A stretch of DNA of 64,000 nucleotides from Blasia pusilla (taxonomy: Eukaryota; Marchantiophyta; Marchantiopsida; Blasiales): NCBI GenBank assembly GCA_050084515.1, contig CM114271.1:59458001-59522000 (forward strand). The letters run 5' to 3'. The position numbers were made by a program, and so were the translations under genes. Below, one piece after another: positions 57,856 through 64,000 of this stretch. Numbering within the stretch: position 1 is the first letter of the stretch; the number at the start of each line of letters is the position of its first letter. The notes beneath the pieces are model-generated. The model saw only the letters and a program-made list of their open reading frames with translations, was not told the origin of the DNA and did no database searches.

Positions 57856-60060
57856 TCCCTTCTATTACTAATGATACCCACATTATAGGTCCTCTTTCTA
57901 AAGTGGTTCTTGGTTATACCCATTTTATGGAGCAAATTTCTATCTTAAACCTTAAATTCCAACCAAATAAATCTAAGGTATGGTCTCCTTGATGCCTTCC
58001 CCCAATATTTATTTTGCCAATTCTTGATTTTTCCATCTACATCAAGGGTTTCAGATTATTGGGGTCCCAATTGGCTTCATCAAAGATGTCTCCAAGTTCT
58101 TGGATGAGGCCCTTTTGAAAGATGAAGAATGGCTTCATTTCTTACCTCATCTCGAGTATCCCAAAGTGGCTTATGGGATTCTCTCCCAATTTTTTCTTTG
58201 ATGTCCATTCCACCTTCTTCGCATTTGTTCTCCTACTTCAATGTTCTTACATTAGTTGGCCTCTTTTGACACTTCCATTATGACAACTTTTGGTAAACTT
58301 CTTGGTCTGAATATATTTAAGGGAGATGACGATGTCTTGATTTCACAACAAGCTATCTTGCCTATTTCTTTTGGAGTGGTAGGACTCTCCTTCATAGTTG
58401 CATCTGCTCTAGTAACTTATTTGGGGAGTTGGGCATTGCTAGCACTCATTATGACATCAAGGTTTCTCTAAGGAAATGCACCCATATTGATAGATCATGC
58501 CCTTTATGTAGAGGAGGAGGGTATTTAATTCCAAGAACATTTGAGATTTGTCCCAACTCTTTTTCCTCTTGTTATACAAGTAATTCTACCCCCTTTTATT
58601 AAATTTGATTACGGAAGGGCTTGGTTGACTTCAAGAGCATATATCGAAGAATTTGCACCAAATCAGCTTTGCTAGCACTCGCTCTAAGGCATCCAATGCA
58701 AAGTTGCACAGAGAAATGTCCATATTCGTGAACTCATAGTCGTCCCTAGGACAGACATGTCCGTACGGACATGGGTACTTTCGGCCCGCACCCAAGCCCG
58801 CCGCGCCCACAACGTACACTCACATTCAACCAACCTGCACCTGTCGCCAGGTTTTGTAGCCCACACCACCCTGCCCTAAGCCCCTGATAGGCCCGTGTAG
58901 GGTGGACTATGGGCTTGTAGCCCGCCCTACGTAGGCCGATGCGGGATGCCGATTATATGTAGACCAATTCATGATCGCCTCCCTTAATCTGAGCATGCAT
59001 CCGTTTCCGCGTCCTCATCCTAAGCACACCACTATGGAACCAAAAAACCGGGGCGGGGGACACGTTGGGCATGTACGTTTCCATGCAACCATGATGCTAT
59101 GATATTCATCGAGCACATATGCATTCATGTGCGCGTATAGCAGTCGGGATATGGCTTATCAAAAATCCTCTTATTCTTCTATTTTTATCTTCCTTGAAGT
59201 ATATTCTCGATAGCGTTGCGGTTATATCTTTGACTTCCCCATCTTTCTCTGCTATGTATGCTTGAACTGTGTATGTGGGGAACCAATTGATACAAAGGGT
59301 ACCCATATTCTTTGACACATGGTGAAGAACGAACGGCCAAACATTGTTAGCATTGATGCCTCGTATCGCATGGTACATTATTGGGCAAGAAAAACTCCAT
59401 GTCCTACCTCCAACTACATAAGTAACCTTTTTATAAGAGTTTTTCTTGTTATGTCTCAAGGTGGATTTCAGAAACTGGGTGATGTGATATATGGTTGGTG
59501 ATCCAATACGATTTGACTTGGTGTGTTGAGAGGCACATACTATAGGTTCGGCGACTGAAACAATAGCAAGAATCGAGTGAAGTTATATTGTGAGACAGAC
59601 AATCAATCGATTTATTCCTTTTGCAATGGAAGTATTTGGGCACTTACACTAATCTTTTCATACTTTCGTGAAAATATGTGCTCAACACTCCCTCAAGAAT
59701 CATCATCTTTCCCCTTCTCGTTTTTCTTCTCTCTTTGTAGTCACTACTTATTTTTTACAATGCATCTCGTTAGCCTTATAATGTGCACAAGCCTTGGCAT
59801 TGATACGTCAAGTAGAAAGTTTTTGAGGATCGCTCACTTATTTTTTCATTTATGTGTAACCAACTACAAGTGTTCTTGTTAGATTTGTTTCATGCTATTG
59901 ATCATGCGTGATTGTGTAGCTTGTTGAGTTGGTATTTATGTTGGTTTGTTTTCATTTTCTTTTTGCTTTCCATTATGTATTTCTTAACTTCTTCCCTTCT
60001 TGGAATTTGATTACCTTTCTTTGTCCTCTTTGAGATTTTTTATTATAATAAAGTGGATTT
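57856..60060 (+). mobile_element. LINE-type element relic, RT to 3' end (copy 2)
   Basis: Aligns with copy 1 (18,147-19,500). Words shared include CAACCAAATAAATCTAAGGT versus CAACCAAGTAAATGTGGAGT, and the Cys/His motif CVCGEPIDTKGTHIL at about 59,266-59,310. The 3' tail is also shared (CACAAGCCTTGGCATTGATA, CTTTGTCCTCT and TATAATAAAGTGGAT). It extends further 5' than copy 1, to LNLKFQPNKSKVWSP. It is interrupted at 58,704-59,090 by a small DNA element. Confidence 0.6.
58704..59090. mobile_element. MITE-like insertion in the LINE-type relic
   Basis: Copy 1 of the LINE-type element lacks this segment, so its limits come from comparison. The left end is GTTGCACAGAGAAATGTCC and the right end, inverted, GGTTGCATGGAAACG. 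Both resemble the MITE at 26,055-26,347. The interior includes GACATGTCCGTACGGACATG, a perfect palindrome, and a GC-rich stretch with GGCCCGCACCC. Confidence 0.5.
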
Positions 60061-63000
60061 TCTATTTTTTTTGCACCATATTGCACTATCATCTACATAA
60101 TTTACTCTAAGTTACACATGTCTCGATTAAAAAATGTGCCATTATATACCTTTTGTCAATCACATGAGTCCAATTTGTGTCACTTGGTCTCCCTCTTCAA
60201 CCTAGGTGCTAAATTGCTAATCACTTGCATCATAGCATCTAATGACCCGTAAACCATGCTTGAACCATTTGACACGCTAAAACATCATGGTTATGATATT
60301 TCTTCTATTAAGCTACTTTTAGAGGTAAAATGAAGAAAGATTTTAGATGAAGGTGTTGTTCATTAGGAAAAAGTAAGAGCATGGTGCAAACTAAGGGCGT
60401 TGTGGCAGAGAATTTATGAAAGTGGAGAGAGATAAGGAGGATCTTCACTACAATAGTTGACATTTTTCTATTCTGATCACTCTTGGATTTTAGGTTGTAT
60501 AAATGCCTCATTAGAAGGCAAAATTTATAATGAGATCCGATAAGAATAGACACATACCTTATTCCAATTTTCACCACAATGTCTCGACAACTACACAGAG
60601 TCGTGTAGAATTGGGAGAAGGGAAGATTAAAAAGTAGATGAATTATATGTAAATGTACGTGGGTGTAGAATGTGATCAGGATCAATAATAGATGATTTTG
60701 ATAATTATACAGGTTGAGAGTGGTTTTGTTCTATTTGAATGAGTAGTGATCAATATCATAACTATAGCAAACTAGTCAGTGGTCAAGATACCCTCACTAA
60801 TTAGATTGGCCTAATCATTGCCTAATCATCGATTGTATGACTTTAATGAAGGGAGTGATTAAAATCATACAATCGATGGTCTAGATCATGGTCATGTCAT
60901 CGAGTTCATGTCGTTGATTATTGCATTAGATAGATGCACAACTTTTCAAGTGATCAAGATCATATAGACATTGTACGATCTCAATCACTAGATAGACGCA
61001 CCCTTTTTAGGGTAACTCGGTTCTAATAGTCCATTTTCCCGACTATATGTCCCTCACGCGGTTGCAAGAGTTGAGGACGATGATGAGGAACCCTGTATAC
61101 CCCTCATTCTAAATTCATTTTTAAAGGTTGTGGAGAAGGCTAAACTAGTTTAAGAGGTTTGGGCTAGGAGAGTTGGAAATGCAGTGGGACCTCAAGTACT
61201 AGAAGTTCTCCCTTGGCATTGAGCACGTAACCATTTATGGTGATGTTATACATTATCACCTTATTTTCCCTAAGTAGGAATACACTTTGGTTTTTGTGGA
61301 AATTCCATAAAGGTTTAACGCTAAAGGTGATGAGAATGACGAGTTGGAATTCATTTTTTAGGAGGTGTGGAAAATGGTTGACTTGTCGACCACTTTGAAT
61401 ATGTATAATTTTTTTATTCCGATTTTCATTTGGGAATGATCAAGAAAATGTTGCATGAGTATTGTGGTATTGGAGTGGAGTTTTGTATGTGGCATAAGCC
61501 AAACATCAAAGTTCATACATGTGGCCCACGTCTTTCCCACAATTAGGAGACTTTTCTATAGGCTACAGTAACTTTCATTATTGTGGAAAGCTACTTTGGG
61601 AGTTGCATAATTTTGAGCCCATAGATAATAGGTCTAGTTCAATAGTAGTACCTTGCATAATTAGGAAACGTATGTACTTGGATGAAAATATTTTCAACCC
61701 AATCCTAGCAATGTCATCCAAGTACTTTGATATTGACCATTTTTTTTATCCGTGTACAATGAACTGCAACAAAAATGGTTGTATACAAGAAGCCCTTGAA
61801 GTTGGTGTCTTGGTACTTATTGAATGTAAGGTCCTAAAAAGACTAAGAGTTCATTTGAAGGTGAGTTTGGTTTTGGAACTAGTGATGGGAATCATAATTA
61901 CTCAAGGAACATTCAAGAAATCGATGTCTTTACTTTTATTTCAAAACATCAGGCATTCAAACCCAATTATTATTTTATCACTCAATTTATGACCAAATAT
62001 AATTACTGAATCTAGTCTTCAAAGCGTTCAGTGTAGTTTAGTAATTTGAAAATGACACATCATTTCTTATGAAATTATCACGACTATACACTCTCTTGCC
62101 CAATGTTGCTTCTATTATTTTTTACTTTGACAAGTTCATTGCATCATATGTTTTTAATAGATAGGTGCAAGCAAAAACATCCAACTCCTTGATATCTTAT
62201 GTATTTGTATTCATTCTTCTATTTCCTCATATTCGTAACTCTAGAAAATATTGATTGTTCAATCGTTCCTGAGAACCCATTTAGAACCAAAAAAGTCTCA
62301 CCTTTCTTAAAATATCACTAGTTTCTTTTTATAATCTGTGTAACTTTTGTAAGCTAGAATGGATGCCCCTCAAAATCATTCTCTAAACAAATTGCAATTA
62401 CTTTATTGATCACTAAAATCTCCTTGTCAATCATTTAGTTTTTTTTCTATTTTGTACCAAGGTATGTAAGGGCAAAAATGTGAAATAATCCTATCTTGAG
62501 TGTAATTTCCTATATCATCATTCCTCTCTCTTGTTAAGATGGTAGATTCCCAAATTTGGACCACAACCCAATTAAACATTATTTGCTATAATATCCTCTT
62601 GATCATAAAAAGCCTCTACCACAAATAAATATGATCTTTTTCAAAATATATTTTTCCAATATTGATCGCTTTTCGGTATTTATCCATACTATTATCCTCC
62701 ATAGAAACACTACTTTTTTTCTCATGAGGATGCTTAAGAGCCGTTTGAGGTGAAGACCACATTGTTTCATCTAGAAAGAACTTAAAAAATTCCAACTCCT
62801 CAACCCAACCCTTTATAGTAGAAGAATGGCAAAGAAAAATTCTCACCCATGTTTATGAATGTTTATCATATTTTGTATACGCTCAAAATATGATAACTCC
62901 GTCTTCTTTTGCTATATCCTATCATTGAGAACTCCCAAGTACTTCGATGGGGTTGCATAGCACTTCTTTCTATTCTTTGCAAGCTTTCCCCTCTCCTTCA

Positions 63001-64000
63001 TCAATTGATCATGATATTGGAGAGCTAAAGCAACAAAATATCTACTCACCAAAATAATATGATATAAAATGCCAAGTTATTTTTCATCATTATTTTGAGA
63101 GTATTATGCCAAGGAGTCATCAAATCGTCATTTTTCTTTTATCCAAAAATATTCTAAGAATGACATGTGAAGGAATAATTGGAATGATGAATATTGTTCT
63201 ATCAAAATAATGTGAACAAAAGACTTAGTCTAATGATTAAGACCATTTTTCCACATGATTTTAGGAAGTGTTGGTTTCAAAATGCATGATTCTGATCACT
63301 AGTTTAGACAATTTGAATCATGTTTTCATCCATAGCTATCTTAGGAATGACATAAAACAATTCCAATCATTAATATAACAAGAGCACACGTACTCTCTTG
63401 ATAGATTTGTCACAAAATGCCTTGAATTTGGTGCAAGTGGAACAAGTTGACATCCAATTATTTCTCAAAATCCTTATCCGACTCAATTCTTTATTCCAAA
63501 TTCTTGTATATGAATTTTCACATCGAATATGCTCTCCACATCATCTTCAAAAAAATGATGTGAAGACGTCTTGATCATGTTGCCACTGCTTGTGTCAATT
63601 CTTTATCATTCATGTATAGGGATTTTGTTGCATGATCCCATATGGCGACGCCTACTATGGATAGGCCACATGCATCCACTAGATGTGCTATCCAAAGAGG
63701 ACATCCTATTATTCCTTACAGCTGGCTAGACTTTATGTAAGATAGATCTTCTTTTTCTCCTCCATATAATCCTTATATGCCCTTGCTATAGGAACCATCA
63801 TCCGAATGATAGTCTCCTCCACCAAGCCAATCCAATGAGGTATACAAATCAAGAACGCTTGACGCTAGCACTCATACGTGTTGCCACTCCTTCTCCACCT
63901 CGCGTTCACCAAGATGTGGCATGTCATGTTGCACCATAAAAGTAACTTGTAGTTAATATCTTTATTGAGAATAAAAAAATGGAAGACACCACATGGGTAT
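60061..64000. other. AT-rich region to the right edge, no assigned gene
   Basis: Very AT-rich with no match to the other families here. The longest open frame, 61,519-61,992 (157 codons, plus), starts MWPTSFPQLGDFSIGYSNFH and contains three Cys residues within 40 positions, but has no recognised domain. Several short minus-strand frames (60,308-60,685, 62,616-62,846) are also unassigned. Confidence 0.35.

Overview
The window looks like nuclear DNA of a land plant or close algal relative. I think a non-flowering plant is most likely, but the sequence cannot settle the lineage. The evidence is wall-to-wall decayed Ty3-type retrotransposons, hAT and MITE-like DNA elements, AT-rich spacers, (GA)n tracts, and a retrotransposon-borne DNMT3-like cytosine methyltransferase. 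There is no operon structure and no convincing tRNA, rRNA or CRISPR array.

Layout. 1-3.0 kb: gag end and leader of a minus-strand Ty3-type element running off the left edge. 3.26-4.2 kb: tRNA-like repeats and a hAT transposase relic. 4.2-11.16 kb: two plus-strand Ty3 fragments joined at a (GA)n tract. Fragment A has protease, DNA methyltransferase, reverse transcriptase and RNase H. Fragment B has leader, gag, protease, methyltransferase motif I and an LTR. 12.1-17.6 kb: a less AT-rich island with two intact convergent genes for small secreted proteins (13,209-13,937 plus; 15,644-16,018 minus). 17.6-31.4 kb: AT-rich sequence with a LINE-type relic, TIR elements, three isolated LTRs, a minus-strand pol relic and a hAT relic. 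31.4-37.9 kb: the most complete Ty3 copy (C), with protease, methyltransferase, RT, RNase H, integrase, PHD finger and LTR. 39.2-49.1 kb: a second island with a third intact secreted-protein gene (46,719-47,126 minus). 49.1-64 kb: AT-rich sequence with an LTR, a TIR element, and a LINE-type relic invaded by Ty3 fragment F and a small DNA element.

Two things stand out. First, the only three genes that look intact each have a signal peptide and a 20-residue block that aligns without gaps to the IDA/IDL (INFLORESCENCE DEFICIENT IN ABSCISSION) peptide: Leu at 4, Lys/Arg at 6, Pro-Pro at 11-12, Ala/Gly-Pro at 14-15 and Asn at 20. Second, the dominant Ty3 family carries a DNMT3-like C5-methyltransferase between protease and RT, plus a PHD finger after integrase. 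Many of its stop codons look like C-to-T decay of CAG, CAA or CGA codons, as expected if cytosine methylation acts on these elements.

All transposon genes here are broken. I infer that the host genes are the three small secreted proteins. The other open frames in the islands could not be assigned.
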